Assembly (NCBI GenBank): GCA_020747045.1
Contig: JAGTJN010000014.1
Location: 930,001-994,000, forward strand
Direction: 5' to 3'
DNA from: Phaeosphaeria sp. MPI-PUGE-AT-0046c
Taxonomy: Eukaryota > Ascomycota > Dothideomycetes > Pleosporales > Phaeosphaeriaceae
DNA: 64,000 nt
In this document: one piece after another, positions 29,939-42,074 of the stretch
Numbering within the stretch: the stretch's first letter is position 1
Layout: each line of letters opens with the position of its first letter
The notes under the pieces: generated by a model
The model's database searches: none
Told to the model about the DNA's origin: nothing
What the model saw: only the letters and a program-made list of their open reading frames with translations
Made by a program: the position numbers and the translations under genes

Positions 29939-32441
29939 ATGGCCACCGCGACCCAACTCATGCCTTCTCCAACAGCGGGTCATCTGAATTCTGCCTTCAG
30001 TCCCTACACCGACTCGCCCAGTTCCCCCGCCCCATTTGCCCAGGTCTTTTCAACAAATAGGTGCGCATCCCCCGCTGTGAGGGCAGCTATCCGATTGAGG
30101 ACTGTGAATACTAATGGACTCGCCAAGGTCCTCCAACACCTCGGACCATCTTGTCCCTCCTCCCAGCCCGTACCCTGCAACTGTCGACCCCTCGCCTGTT
30201 GACAGCAATGGCACCTGTAACACCGACCACACCGAGGTACGCACGCGCTGTGTTTGCGCGTTGAGCATGGCATTGGCGGGGCTGACCCCACCACAGATTG
30301 AAGACGACGCGCAGGAGAACCAATTCAGCGAAGACAACATGAGCGACATCCTCTCGCCGGGCACCGATGATATCGTGAGCCCAGCGAGCCACGACAGCCG
30401 CGCATTGGTGCGTTCGCGTTCACGTCAATGACAGCCTTGCATGCACCATCTAACACGCAGCAGCCCAACAAATTGAACACGACAATGCCGGTGCGCACAA
30501 GAGCAGACTCCGACGATGCTCCCCAGTCGGTCATTCACGCGCCGGCGCACTTCAAACAGTTTGTATGTTTCGCGTCGAGCATGGTTGCACTAATTAGGCG
30601 CTGATTGCGGAACCAGGAACGTTCGAGTGTGTCCGCCGCATCGTCGAGTGCAAACAACTCGGAGAGCACAGCCGTCGTGTCCCCCTCAACACCAGAGGCC
30701 AACATGATGCCCGATCTCGATGAAAAGGTTCGTCATGCTCATCATGCTTTGTCACAAGCTGTAGCGGCTGAACATTTGCAGCACAGATATACTTATACTA
30801 CTCCAATCGATACGACCGTTCCCAAGGCCGCCGCGGATCGTAGCACGCCCCGCGCTCAAACGCGTCAAGAATTCGAAGAGGACATGCGACGGCGAAGTGT
30901 TCGCATGAGTCTCAATCTGGCCGGTACGTCAAGCACACCAAGACTAGTACCAAGTGCTAATTGCCTCAGATATTGCTGAAAATGATGACACTACCGCTGC
31001 AGATTCGTCTGCAAGCTCGGTCATTGATCAAGACGACAGCCAATCCTCACAATCACATGAGGGTGGCTTTGCACCCAATGGACTACAAACAATGGGCGAG
31101 GCTCTGCACGGGATTAATGAAACAGAGAAAGAGATTGCGGCTCTGCACAGCGCCCTCGATGAGTGCTGGACACTGTGCAATTCCCTTGCCAAATTGAGCC
31201 AACACCACCGGCAGCGCATGTTCCAATATTCTGGCGGCAGAGCCGACGAGCAAGAGCATGCTTGGAGAACGTGCTGGAGGTTATGCCAAAAGCTTTACGA
31301 GAGCAAAGCAGAGCACCACTCGGAACAAATCAGGCCAACCTTAGAGCTGTGTCGAGACTTTTGTCAGGCATTGTTCGACGTACGACAACGGGAAGATGAA
31401 ACATCTGACTCGGTTCTAAGAGTTAGCTTCGAGCTGAACAATCATTTATACAATGCCCACGATCGCGCATTGCCAGAGACGTTTCGCGAGCGCACCCTGG
31501 ACTTTTACTTGACCCTGTGCCATCGTCTTATGAAGCAACGAACCTCTTTACCAGAAGAGACAGATTCATTGCTACACGCTTGCTGGTCGTTGGCTGAGAT
31601 GCTTTTCAGCCTTCGTCAGAACAGCCGTGACGGAAAGCCTGCGGACGAAGAGCTCCTCGGCTCTGCGATACAAGCATGCTGGGAGCTGTGCGACCTCTTC
31701 CGCGAAGGCTGGACACAGGTGCGACCTGAACGCGGTACTCCACGACCCACTCAATACGCCTTCTCGGTTGGACACTCGTCTGTGTCACGCTCCAACATCG
31801 CTTACTCGGAGAGATCAGGGCGATCATCAAGCGTCAACGACTCTTATCACTCAGCAATCGCGTCGAGGATGCAGACGCCTATGCAGCCCGAAACACCCAC
31901 CACCATTTTTGATGATAGAGAAGAGTTTTCTCCAGCCGAGGAACCTAACGTCCCGAACATTCTCGTTCTAGGCCCCGAGGCTGGCATGACACGCACGCAT
32001 GATCGCTGGTCGTCTGCATCCTCGAATCTCTCTACCTATTCCGACGCTTCCGTTCACACATCCTCTACCGCCACGGCTGGGCGCGAAGACCACAACCTGA
32101 TTCGCCTGAAAGGGCTCATCATCAAGGCCGCTATCAACGCTGGTTACAACCGTCAAATACCACTTCCAGATTTCATGCGTGCTCTTCCCTCCAACAGCTT
32201 CGGAACGATCCCTTGGCAGAGTCAGCTTTTCGACAACTACAGGAAGCTAGTTCTGACTGACCCGACGCTAAGAACTGTCCACACCCAACCACCACGAAGG
32301 CTGACGGCACTCGAAATCGGCCGGTCTGTGCAGTGGCTTGCTCGCAGCGAACGATTTAAGTGGCTGCGTGAACTCTACCGCTTCGTCTTCGGCAACTACC
32401 CTGAAGACACTAGTCAACGCAACCTCATCATTAACGCTTAA
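29939..32441 (+). CDS. Uncharacterised protein with CWxLC helical repeats
   Basis: The predicted CDS joins 29939-30060, 30128-30236, 30297-30407, 30461-30562, 30617-30923 and 30970-32441 (740 residues). All five introns are GT-AG, 46-67 nt, and every junction keeps the frame. The N-terminal 250 residues are Ser/Pro/Asp-rich and probably disordered. Residues about 310-500 form a run of helices with recurring ACWxLCxxL motifs (CWTLCNSL, CWRLCQKLYES, LCRDFCQALFDVRQ, LTLCHRLMKQ, CWSLAEMLFSLRQ, CWELCDLF). The end is a distinct conserved-looking domain (PLPDFMRALPSNSFGTIPW, ALEIGRSVQWLARSERFKWL). I do not recognise the family. The repeat suggests an alpha-solenoid-like scaffold. The exon structure and compositional change make coding likely. 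Confidence 0.8.
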
Positions 32442-33100
32442 TTTGGCACTTGTATTTGGTTGCCATATGCCCAATGCGGCCATAATGCAACATGTTGATG
32501 TCATCTCATCTTATCTTCCTTGTTTGGATGGACTCCTGTCTCCGTATTCCTGCCATATACCCCCCGACGCTCGCTTCAGTGCGCGCCCATCACCCCACAC
32601 CTTGTCGTCGTCCCATCGTTGTAGATCTTACGAACAACGGCACGTTTTCGCTTCTATGTAGATCACTTGATAAATCCCTATTTTTACCTCTCCGTACAAG
32701 ATGCATGCTCCATCGGAACATTAATTGCTTACATGTAGGTGAACCACTGGTCTGTGCGATGTTTGTTTGTACACCATGAATATAGTATTAAACGCATGTC
32801 GTACGGCGACTGATGGGTGATCTTTTTCGGTACCAGCGTATTGTGGGCCGCGGGTGCGGGCCGGTACACGTGCCCCCGCGTTGACGCGCTTTTCTAGCGC
32901 GGCGCGTTCCCAGCATCGTCTCCGCACACGCAACGCTAGACCATAGCTTAACTTTACCTTCACCAAAAGAGATTTGGAATAGATCCTGTCTCTCTCATAA
33001 GTCGAATACCTCTGCTGTTCAGCATTCTACGAGTGATACGACACATCGTGCCGTTCTACGCTTCAGTTGTTTGGTTGACGGTCCCACGACACCCACGACC
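32442..33100. other. Intergenic region upstream of pof3
   Basis: 3' flank and promoter sequence. No gene or repeat is seen. Confidence 0.6.
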
Positions 33101-34844
33101 ATGTCTCGCAAAATGTCTTGCGAAGAGTACCAAGAGTTGGGCAAGCGATACTACAAGCTCAAGCAATACGACAAGGCTGCGGAAGCCTTCACCAATGGAC
33201 TAGATATAGCTCCTACCCTCAGCCTGTTCGATCACCGCGCTGCTACGTATGACCGGATGCAAGACTACAACGCGGCAGTCAAGGATGGCAGAGAGATGAT
33301 TAGACTGGACAAGAGAGATGTGAAGGGCTATCTGAGGACAGCGAGTATACTGGAGAAGATGGAAAAGGCGGAAACAGCTATCGGGATATACAAGTATGGC
33401 ATGAAGAATGTACCGGTCAGCGACAAGAATTTCAAGGTATCACAAAAAGCTGCCATCAAGACGGCCTCAACTGACTATGATCTAGTTGTTGCAACAACTA
33501 CACGACAAGACCACACGAAAGCTTTCACCCGCAAAATCAGTCGATCCGCTTACCGTCCTCCCTGTCGAACTTGCGGAGTTGATCCTGGAACATCTCGCGT
33601 TCCGACACCTAGTCAATTGCATGCGTGTAAGCAAAGGATGGGGTAACTATATTTCCAAACTGCCACGACTATGGATGCACCTTGATCTCTCAGGTGCACG
33701 GAAACCTGTCAGCCGCAAGTTTCTCGACAAAGCTGTTCGCGGTTCCGAGAACCGACTCACCCGTGTTACAGTATATCGCTTAGAGCACGTGGACATCTTG
33801 AAAAATGTTGCAAAAGCTTGCAGAAGCTTAAAAGAGCTCGAGTTCATTTCTTTACCACACGCCATGTCGTCCACGCTTATTGATATTGTGCAATTAGCAT
33901 CGAAGCTGGAGAAGATCGTCGTTCATCCTCAAATCACCATGGACACAGTAGGGCGTATCCTCAATACCCGACCATCGCTGAAGCATGTTGCCTTCCATAC
34001 CGTTAAAGCATCAAACTATGCAACAGACTGGACAGTTCCAACCTACAATCTTGAGAGCTGTCGAATGCATTTTGATGGTAACACAAATCATCGAAGCTCC
34101 TTGGATGCCTTTCTACGCCTTACACCCAAGCTCAAATACCTCGACATGAGTCAAACTACCCTGACTAGCCTTTTGCCAGAGACGTTACTATTGACAACTC
34201 TCGTGCTGCGAAAAGTAGATTTTTTGAGGTTCCCTATACTGCCAGCAACGCTTCAAAAGCTTGTCGTGGAACTTGGTTCCTCCCATAATTCATACGATCT
34301 GGATCATGCATTATACAGATCCCGACTCCCAGTCCTCACGCATCTGCACATGACAGGCATCGATCATATGAACGCCGTACGCATGGGACAGCTCCTCGAT
34401 CTATATATGGCGCCAGGAGATGACAATACAGTCCTGTCCCTCGAGAATGCCACACCCTTGGAATCCATCACCATCCACACCACCCTCGATGATCGCGACG
34501 GTATTTTCATGTTCCCGAATCCGCTGCTAGCCGGATCTCCACGCATCCTGACGCCCGCACTCAAACATATCGACATCGCTACCATGCCCTGCAACGACGA
34601 CGAGATCGAGGCCCTCCTGAAACACAAGACAGGCCTGACAAGTATTGATTTGAGTCACACCCAGATCACCGGCGCGTCAATCAAGATGCTGGTGGATGGA
34701 TTACCTTCATTAAGATCAATCAGGGCGGATCAGTGTTCCCGGATTACTGGGAGAGATGCAATCGAGTATGCAGCGCGCAAAGGTGTAGCCGTGAGCTGTA
34801 GCATGGAGGAAGTAAAGGGAGGGAAGAGAGTGAGATATGGCTGA
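33101..34844 (+). CDS. pof3: TPR/F-box/LRR protein, Pof3/Dia2-like SCF substrate receptor
   Basis: The CDS joins 33101-33436 and 33486-34844 (564 residues). The 49-nt intron has a CTGAC branch site. Residues about 7-105 are TPR repeats (ELGKRYYKLKQYDKAAEAFT, FDHRAATYDRMQDYNAAVKD). An F-box follows at about 131-178 (LTVLPVELAELILEHLAFRH, then NCMRVSKGW). Leucine-rich repeats make up the rest (LKYLDMSQTTL, LTSIDLSHTQITG). This TPR-F-box-LRR order and length match fission yeast Pof3 and budding yeast Dia2. Those act in an SCF ubiquitin ligase that is tied to replication forks and genome stability. The gene converges with cdc20. Function is inferred from architecture. Confidence 0.87.
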
Positions 34845-36058
34845 GAAATCGTCCGAGCTGTGGAATAGCTGATGATCTAATGTACGAGGGAGGTTATTGC
34901 GTTCGCCATTCTACGCACCATCTTCAATCATGAACACATGTAGTGAGCGATCCGTTCGAATTGATAGACAGTCCAGTGCTGCTGCAAATGTCCGAGTGCA
35001 CACGTCTATTTTCTCTCCGCGAATAATAATCCATCTCAGTGTCCTCTACGCAATAAAGGAGTAACTTTATACACTACAATCACACCCCTCTTACCAGCTG
35101 CCTACGACTTATTAGGTTGCATCTTCACTATCATGATCTACGACATAGGAAGGCAGGATCGTATGATGCTAATGAGGACAATCTATTCGCGTGTCTATTC
35201 TTTCGCGCATATGGACGTCTGTATCGATCGCTTGTTTCGCGCTGATAGGTGCGCCCTTGTCTCGAGATAGGTGTTGCGGTACTCATAGCGACGGGGACGC
35301 ACATATCTTCGCGGTAGAAGGCATCTTTTGCCACATACTCGGCGTCTGACAAGGCTAGACGATCTTGAGTGGTTGCACAGCATGTGGTTAGGTAGTCTCG
35401 CGGTCCATAGAAACTGTTCTTTTAAGTTCCCTCAAGACTACAGCTGCTCTCACGATGACTAGTACGACGCGTGAACTCACGCGTAAGAGAAGCATGATTG
35501 ATCCATGGAAATCTTTTTACGAATTCTCGTTATGACAACATCACAAAAGCATATACGAGCAGACTTATTGAATCGTTTGAATAATTTCCTTTACTTAAGA
35601 CGCCATATCCATGCCAAAACCTTATGCACCTCCGCATAATAGTATTCCTTAAAACAGCTCCCTCGAAGCTTCCGACCGGGTATCATTGTCGTGTCATATT
35701 CATGAACTCATATCCAACGCTCGATTTAACGCCTTGCAATGCTTCCGAGACGCCTCGCTGAATATCAAGTCCATGTGGTAACCCAAGCCGAGATCAATTG
35801 ACCATTTGATTCCGAGGGTAGATGTGGAGGTCCGTTACCGTGTTCTGGTAGGGATCGCGTCACATACCCAAACGAGATGTGATACTTACCAACTTACCGT
35901 TGCGCGTAGAGCTGGATGATGGTGGTGGTGCCGGCTCCATTGCGCAAGCCGGTAATGTTGACGATGCCGCACCAGTGTTGAGCACTATGCGAGATTTTTT
36001 CCTTGCTTCTCCTTCACGTGCGTCGTGCTGCACATACTCCTTCTTCGTGGTGGATGAC
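34845..36058. other. Convergent intergenic region, pof3 to cdc20
   Basis: 1.2 kb between two stop codons, AT-rich in the middle. It carries 3' ends only; no gene or repeat is recognised. Confidence 0.6.
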
Positions 36059-37843
36059 TTAGCGAATGGTCATCTGCTTGACGGCGCTGGGCTTCATGGA
36101 AGCGGAGCCAGCGGCAGCGACGGAAGGCTGACCGGGCTTCTTCTCGAAGATCTTCCAGAACTTGAGGGACTCGTCCGCGGCGGCGGTAGCAAGCATCTGG
36201 CCATCGGGGCTGAGGCAGCTGTGGAGAACGCGAGACTCATGGGCGGGAACCTCCATGTTCTTGACGCCGGTTGGGTAGCTCCAGATGCTCAAGCTGTTGT
36301 CGGGGAAGCCACCACTGCTGACGATCTCCTTGTAGTGAGTGCTCCATCGGAGGCTGGTGACCTGGGAGTCGGTGGGAATGTGGTTGATACGAGCACCAGT
36401 GGTGGTGTTCCAGAAGTAGATTTGACGATCGTTGGAACCACCACCAGTGGCAAGGAGGTTGGATTGCCAGGGGCACCAGGCGACAGCCTTGACGGCGGCA
36501 CGGTGATTGGTCTTGGTGAACTTGGGGGCATTGAGAGCACGTGCATCCCAGATGTTGACCATGTTATCGTTGGCACCGGTCGCGAGCTGGGCACCGTCGG
36601 CGCGCCACTCCAGACCACAGACCTCACCAGTGTGAGAGACGAGCTCGGCAACCTTGTGCTGGGCAATGCGGACATCGTGGTTGTAGACAAGACCTGAACG
36701 AGCGCCAGTGGAGAGGATGTGCTTGTTCCATCCCATGACACCAACGCGAGTCTCGTGGCCGAACATGCTGCGGAGCTTGGTCTGCTCCTCAACGTCCCAG
36801 ATCTGCACCTCACCCGTGCCGAGGCCGACACCGACGTAAGCACCATCGCCTGACCACTTCACGGACGAGATGTAGGTGTCGGCAGGGCACTCGAGGAGCG
36901 AGGAGACTGAGCCAGAGTCGGCAGACCAGACATAGACGGAACGCTCAAGGCCAATGGCGACCTGGTTGCCAGAGGACCAATCGAGAAGGTTGAGATAGTA
37001 GTCGTCGACAAGTCCGGGGGCATCGAGAACGCGCTCTGGTGCTGATGGAATGCGACGGCGGCTCTGTGCGTTGACGCCGCTGGCGGGTTTGAGAGGACGG
37101 TTGTACTGTGATCGCAGGTCGATGGGCTTGGATGACTCTGGCGGGGCAGGCTTGAAAGCGAGGATGCGAGTGTTTGTGTTGATACCACATGCTGATGCGA
37201 GAGTAGACTGGTATGCTGCTGCGCTTGGTGCAGTCTTGGTGCGTGTGCGACCCTCGTCCTCGTCATCGTCAATGTTCAGGCCCTCCAGCGAAAGAGTGAT
37301 GTCCTCCTCGGATCCCCGACCACCAAGGTCGAAAGCACTTGCAGCACTAGCAAGCACTGTAGAGCCCTCGCCTGTGGAGCTCGACTTTGGTCGCTGATCG
37401 TGATCCAGCTTGCCTGTGCCAACTTTGCAGATTGCCTCGCTTGCTGTGCGGTTGGGGATGAAACGGTCGGCAGAGTTGTAGGTAATGCGAGTCTTGGTTG
37501 GTCGCGATCGGATACCGGTGTCCTTCTTTAACTTGGCTGGTGTCTTGGTTGATGTGGTAGTGCTGGATCCGGTGAGCGACCATTCAGATACACCAAGCTC
37601 CAAGCGGCGTGGTGACTGTGTGACGCGGGCAATGTTTGACTTTGGTGAATCCCGGGTTGCCTTGGAGATGGAGCGCTGGAAGCGGGACATCAGGTTACCG
37701 CCATGGATAGACTCGTGCACATCGGGAGTCTGTGTTCGGGGGGTGCGAGGAGAGGGCGTCAATGGCATCCGACCGCCAGCGGTACGGGTAGAGAAGACTG
37801 ATGAGCGACTCTTGACCGGAGTCAAGACTGCTGAGCTTGCCAT
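36059..37843 (-). CDS. cdc20: Cdc20/Slp1 activator of the anaphase-promoting complex
   Basis: This 594-residue protein lies in one exon. It has a C-box, DRFIPNR (126-132), for binding the APC/C. The motif RILAFKPAPP (from 226) matches the Mad2-binding motif. About seven WD40 repeats follow (for example LERSVYVWSADSGSV, NDNMVNIWDARAL, DNSLSIWSY, DESLKFWKIF), and the C-terminal dipeptide is Ile-Arg, the IR tail. PERVLDAPGLVDDYYLNLLD before the propeller is the Cdc20/Cdh1 signature. The N-terminus has clustered S/T-P sites (TPSPRTPRTQTP) that suit CDK control. It triggers anaphase by recruiting securin and cyclin to the APC/C. The start is the ATG at 37843. The open frame upstream continues without an ATG of comparable context and is not conserved-looking. 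Confidence 0.93.
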   Translation of the reverse strand: MASSAVLTPVKSRSSVFSTRTAGGRMPLTPSPRTPRTQTPDVHESIHGGNLMSRFQRSISKATRDSPKSNIARVTQSPRRLELGVSEWSLTGSSTTTSTKTPAKLKKDTGIRSRPTKTRITYNSADRFIPNRTASEAICKVGTGKLDHDQRPKSSSTGEGSTVLASAASAFDLGGRGSEEDITLSLEGLNIDDDEDEGRTRTKTAPSAAAYQSTLASACGINTNTRILAFKPAPPESSKPIDLRSQYNRPLKPASGVNAQSRRRIPSAPERVLDAPGLVDDYYLNLLDWSSGNQVAIGLERSVYVWSADSGSVSSLLECPADTYISSVKWSGDGAYVGVGLGTGEVQIWDVEEQTKLRSMFGHETRVGVMGWNKHILSTGARSGLVYNHDVRIAQHKVAELVSHTGEVCGLEWRADGAQLATGANDNMVNIWDARALNAPKFTKTNHRAAVKAVAWCPWQSNLLATGGGSNDRQIYFWNTTTGARINHIPTDSQVTSLRWSTHYKEIVSSGGFPDNSLSIWSYPTGVKNMEVPAHESRVLHSCLSPDGQMLATAAADESLKFWKIFEKKPGQPSVAAAGSASMKPSAVKQMTIR

Positions 37844-39171
37844 GACTAGTGGCTCTGCTCTAATGAGTATTAGCCGGGAGAAGTCTACTTGTGGGGGGGT
37901 AGTCTTACAGTATGGTTTTCTGGTTATGCTGCTTGGTAGGTAAAGATTAGTATTATACAATGCTGTAATCGATGCTCTGAAGTATTGATTCGAAAGTAAT
38001 TTTGGGGTTGCGGATAGCAAGATGGAGATGCAGGGGGGTGCGGAATGCGGACGCAAAGTGTGGTAGTGAGCATGTAGAGTGGCAGGTAGGAGGAGCATTA
38101 AATATCGTTTGTTTACGCTTCGGGTTGGCGGAGCAACCACGTGAGACTCGCGCGAGGCTGTCCAGAACAGCGAAAGCCATGACATCAGCCGCAGATTGAC
38201 CGTGCGCCGGAGACGGGACACCGAAGCGGTGTACTACTGCCATTGTCCGAGTAACAGCTGGTGCATAAGGAAGTGGTCCAGCGATCACTTTTGTGCAATG
38301 CGCATCCGGTTCGCTAGCGAGAAACGAACAGCGCTGCATACTGATGAGCATGCACATGGCCTGCATGATGGCATTGCAGGATATCTATTGACATTTGATT
38401 GTCAAGGTCCAGCAGCAAGCGCTTTACGAATCCTTATGAGCAGAGCCCATATCCAAGGTGCTGGTGGGTGCCGAGTGAACGCACGTGCTTTCGTGATACA
38501 GCCCCATCACTGTTTGCATAGTACCACATAATGCCGCATCCGAGCGCTGGGATACTGGTGATTGAATCTGCTTTAAGATGAAACGCTGCACGAGTACTTG
38601 CAAATCGTGACCTTCATCAGTTGCAAGCCATCAAATGGCGATTACCCATGTGACCAGGAACTGCACACAGCGTAGCTTAAACATCGTCCGATAATCTCGA
38701 CAATTCTAAGAGCAATGGTCTTGGCCCTCTATCTTTCGCATCCTGCAACTGCAGAGTAATTGCAGTGGAGTTTGAGCTCGAGCTCTCCACATGACGCTCA
38801 GACTTCGATGTTCGTCGTGAAGAGAGCCCCCGAATAAGGGCACCCAACGCTTGCAGCAACGTAAAGTATTGTTCGATAGGTTATGAGCGTTCCATGACCT
38901 TGGTTGCAGTATCGGTAGTGCGGCAAGCAGGGCGCCGCTATTGTGCCACGTACTGGGAGTGCTGTAATGACGGCGTCCTGCAGCAGGAGAGGCTGGTAAT
39001 TCCTGTAGGTCATTACTAAGCCGCCAAGGCACCTCACCGCTCGATTCTGCCCGATGCGCTGCCAGACCGGCCTCTTGCTTCGAACATTCTCTCTCCTAGA
39101 CAAAGGTGAGTCCTGCCCGTCTGGGGCTTTCATGACTACGCACAAGTCCATAATAGACGCAAACGAACCCA
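37844..39171. promoter_or_regulatory. Divergent promoter region, cdc20 and kelch-BTB gene
   Basis: 1.3 kb between divergent start codons. It contains no supportable gene. Cell-cycle boxes such as ACGCGT were not found by eye. Confidence 0.45.
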
Positions 39172-41355
39172 ATGGCCCACTCAGTCGCACACACTACCCT
39201 CCTCTCTCCGAACCACTCTTCCCTCACCATCACCTCTACTCCTTCGCCAGCCCGCACGCATACCCCAGCCTCCGACCGCTCGAGCAATAATACCTTCCTC
39301 ATGTCTGCGAGCCCTTCAAGGAGCCGTCGTTCAGCTGTCGAGGGCTACAAGCCCAAGATGATCTCCACCATCGGTGCCAAGCCCGCTTGCCTGGTCAATG
39401 CCTCTGTCACCTACGTGGGCGACGATCAGATCTACGCATTTGGAGGCTTCGACCAATATACCGACGAAGTGTACAACCATGTCCTGCGCCTAAATCTCAC
39501 AACACGCCAGTGGAATCTCGTTGACAACTATGGGGACATCCCGGGGGTGCGCATGGGTCACACAGCCTGTCTGTGGCAGGGCAGCAAGCTTCTGGTCTTC
39601 GGTGGTGAGAACGAGCATCGCCAACACCTCGCCGACGTTATAGTCTTTGACCTCAAGACCGCACATTGGACACAGCCAGAACTACATGGCCCTATACCCC
39701 GCGGCCGCGCTCGCCATTCGGCAGTGATACACGACGACAAGCTGTACATCAGCGGAGGCCAGACAGGACATGATAGCGTACTGGACGACATCTGCTACCT
39801 CGACCTCAAGACATGGACATGGTCTCGAACCTGGAGATTTGTGCCGCGATACGACCACGCCAGCTGGATCTGGAATGGCCGCATTTGGATTTTTGGTGGA
39901 ATCAACGACGAGATGGAGAAGAACAACGAGATATGGTGGCTAGACCTTCGCGGCAGCCCGGAGTTCGAACATGCTATGAAGTTCGGAACAGGCGACCGTC
40001 AACTGCTCTCCTCAAGACACCGCTTCCAAGTCCCAGCCTCGGGACAAATAGCAACTGGCAGCACAGGCTACACCGCCAACTCAAGTGTGCAATCATACCA
40101 CGGCATGACCTCTAGCCGATCTCCTTATATCGCACCTGGTTCCATCTCGTCTCTCAAATTCCACTCCAGTCCGAACCTACCGTCGCAGGCCGCCGGTACT
40201 CATTTCCACATCTTCTCCTCCGGATGCATGCTGGATTTTGTCACTCCCGCGGAACTGACTTCCGAGACCAGCTTGTCAAGTCTGGAACTCGACACTCTTC
40301 GCTGGCAGAAGTTGGCTGACGGAAAAGACCTATACAGTCCTAATTACCGATGGCATTATTGCACAACCAATCCCGAGGGAACACATGCATGGCTGCTCGG
40401 TAGCCCAATCGAGACGGCAGGAGACGCAAATCACAACGGCGAGTATCTTAGCGATGTACTCGCCATCGATTTGCGCAAGTATGGCATTCTGGGCAACGAG
40501 CTCGCCTCCGATTCTCGTTCCAAGATGATGCCCTCTTCCGACGCCAACGTTTCGTCGCACCTCACAGGCATCGGTGCTGACCTGTCTTTGACATTTGACC
40601 AACCTCCAGAGAGCGGCAGTGGTGCGGATTTCATGATCACAGCCGACCCTGACGATGATGATTACGTCGACGTCTCCTCAGCCGTAGAAGGTGGCCAATC
40701 TTTGGTATCAACAGCCATCGGCTCCCTCTCACGACCCATCCATGTCCACAAACTGATCCTCCACGCCCGCTGGCCCCACTTTGCCCGCCTCTGGAGTGCT
40801 CAAATGTCCGAGTTCCACTCCAAGAAAATGCACATCCCCGAACCTTACTCTGCTGTCCGCGCATTCCTATTCTACCTCTACACCGACAGCATTGCGCCCA
40901 ACCCTCAGAACGGCCCCAGCCTCAGCGACGTTGCAGGCATGCTCGTCATGTCCAACATCTACGACATGCCCCGCCTCCGCCTCCTCTGTGTCAATCGTCT
41001 CGGCCGCGAACTTGACATTGAGCACGCAGCCGTGATCTGGGAGCGCGCCGCCACGGCTGGGGAAGACTGGCTCAAACAGCGCGCTGCGGCATTCTGTCTG
41101 CAGAATTGGGGCCGTCTTGTTCGGACCGCCGGATTCCGCAACCTCAATCCTGCAAGTCTCATTGAGCTTTGCTGCGAAGCGACGCCTGATTCGCGCATTG
41201 TTGGTGGCGAGGACCTCGAGCTTCTGGGTCATCTCACCGGTCGTCCGTTCAGCGGCGGTGCGAGGAAGCGCAGTTTGGGCAGTGCGGGTGTGCTGACTGC
41301 TGGCGAAGAGGATGGTGACGAGGAAATTGAGGACGATGGTATGGACGTTAATTAG
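39172..41355 (+). CDS. Kelch-repeat and BTB domain protein (possibly Ral2-like)
   Basis: This 727-residue protein lies in one exon. Kelch repeats fill residues about 75-270 (DDQIYAFGGFDQYTDEVYNH, SKLLVFGGENEHRQHLAD, DKLYISGGQTGHDSVLDD, RIWIFGGINDEMEKNNEIWW), forming most of a beta-propeller. A BTB-like domain starts near 520 (IHVHKLILHARWPHFARLW), followed by a BACK-like helical segment. The tail is acidic. The order kelch then BTB resembles fungal Ral2-type proteins linked to Ras1 signalling in fission yeast. Cullin-3 adaptor function is another possibility. The ATG at 39172 fits a short Ser/Thr-rich leader, and a second in-frame ATG lies 43 codons later. The domains are sure; the role is not. 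Confidence 0.83.
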   Translation: MAHSVAHTTLLSPNHSSLTITSTPSPARTHTPASDRSSNNTFLMSASPSRSRRSAVEGYKPKMISTIGAKPACLVNASVTYVGDDQIYAFGGFDQYTDEVYNHVLRLNLTTRQWNLVDNYGDIPGVRMGHTACLWQGSKLLVFGGENEHRQHLADVIVFDLKTAHWTQPELHGPIPRGRARHSAVIHDDKLYISGGQTGHDSVLDDICYLDLKTWTWSRTWRFVPRYDHASWIWNGRIWIFGGINDEMEKNNEIWWLDLRGSPEFEHAMKFGTGDRQLLSSRHRFQVPASGQIATGSTGYTANSSVQSYHGMTSSRSPYIAPGSISSLKFHSSPNLPSQAAGTHFHIFSSGCMLDFVTPAELTSETSLSSLELDTLRWQKLADGKDLYSPNYRWHYCTTNPEGTHAWLLGSPIETAGDANHNGEYLSDVLAIDLRKYGILGNELASDSRSKMMPSSDANVSSHLTGIGADLSLTFDQPPESGSGADFMITADPDDDDYVDVSSAVEGGQSLVSTAIGSLSRPIHVHKLILHARWPHFARLWSAQMSEFHSKKMHIPEPYSAVRAFLFYLYTDSIAPNPQNGPSLSDVAGMLVMSNIYDMPRLRLLCVNRLGRELDIEHAAVIWERAATAGEDWLKQRAAAFCLQNWGRLVRTAGFRNLNPASLIELCCEATPDSRIVGGEDLELLGHLTGRPFSGGARKRSLGSAGVLTAGEEDGDEEIEDDGMDVN

Positions 41356-41843
41356 TAGCTCCGCTTTTCCCATCCTGCATCTTTTTTCTTGGTTTTCCTT
41401 ATTTGCGTTTACATTACCACCATTGGCGCGGCGCACCCAAGCAAAGAATGGGACGAAATGACACGAAACGAGACGGCAACGATGACGAAGAAAGTCTTTA
41501 TTTATGAGCATTGCGTGGGCGTTTTCCTTGATAGTTTCAGGATGGCAGCGTTTATGCTACTTTTTTTCTTGTTACGTTGCTGCTACTGCGGGATACGGGC
41601 ATGACAAGTGTTATGAGAGATGGCATAATACCTCTAGATTGACGAAATGCAGACCTAACGATTTCACTGATTGGCTCTTGTGTTGTGATCATTCTGCCAC
41701 TACAAGCATGGTTCTCACGAACAGAGATGACTAGGACCAGAAAAGTGACATGTTATCAAGCGTGGCATTGTCCGACTGCCACAATGGTATCGTGTATATC
41801 CTGAATTAAAGATGAGCTCTACCTATGCCCCTCAGACCTGCTT
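41356..41843. other. Convergent intergenic region, kelch-BTB gene to dsk2 region
   Basis: 3' flanks of two converging genes. Nothing else is recognised. Confidence 0.55.
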
Positions 41844-42074
41844 TCACAACAAGCTTGAGTCCAAGTACTCCTGATCAGAGAAGAACGAGTCCGCATCGGA
41901 GAGGAACGAATCAGCCTCGCTCTCGTAACCCTCCAAGACCTGGTCGAGCAAGCTGGCATACCCTTCATCTTCCTCCACCTGTACCACGCCACAGGATTCC
42001 AAGAGTTCGTCCTCACCCATATATCCACTGTCCTCGTACACAGGCCGATCTATGCGTGCACTCTGTAAAGCACT
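41844..42074 (-). other. In-frame acidic open extension after the dsk2 stop codon
   Basis: Directly after the dsk2 TAG (42075-42077) the same frame stays open for 76 codons to a TGA at 41844-41846. The encoded peptide is acidic and Ser-rich, ending ADSFLSDADSFFSDQEYLDS plus SLL. An internal ATG (42020) would give 58 residues. It could be a readthrough extension, an alternative 3' exon, a separate small ORF or chance. No phase-0 donor of good strength that would join dsk2 to it was seen. Confidence 0.3.

Noticed and set aside
35879..36697. 272-codon plus-strand frame opposite the end of cdc20
   Set aside because: It is Gly/Val/Asp-rich with no family features and mirrors the codon pattern of the WD40 region on the minus strand.
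37844..38221. N-terminal extension of Cdc20 by 126 residues
   Set aside because: The frame is open upstream of the chosen ATG but is not Cdc20-like, begins without a plausible ATG at its 5' end, and would push the C-box unusually far from the N-terminus.
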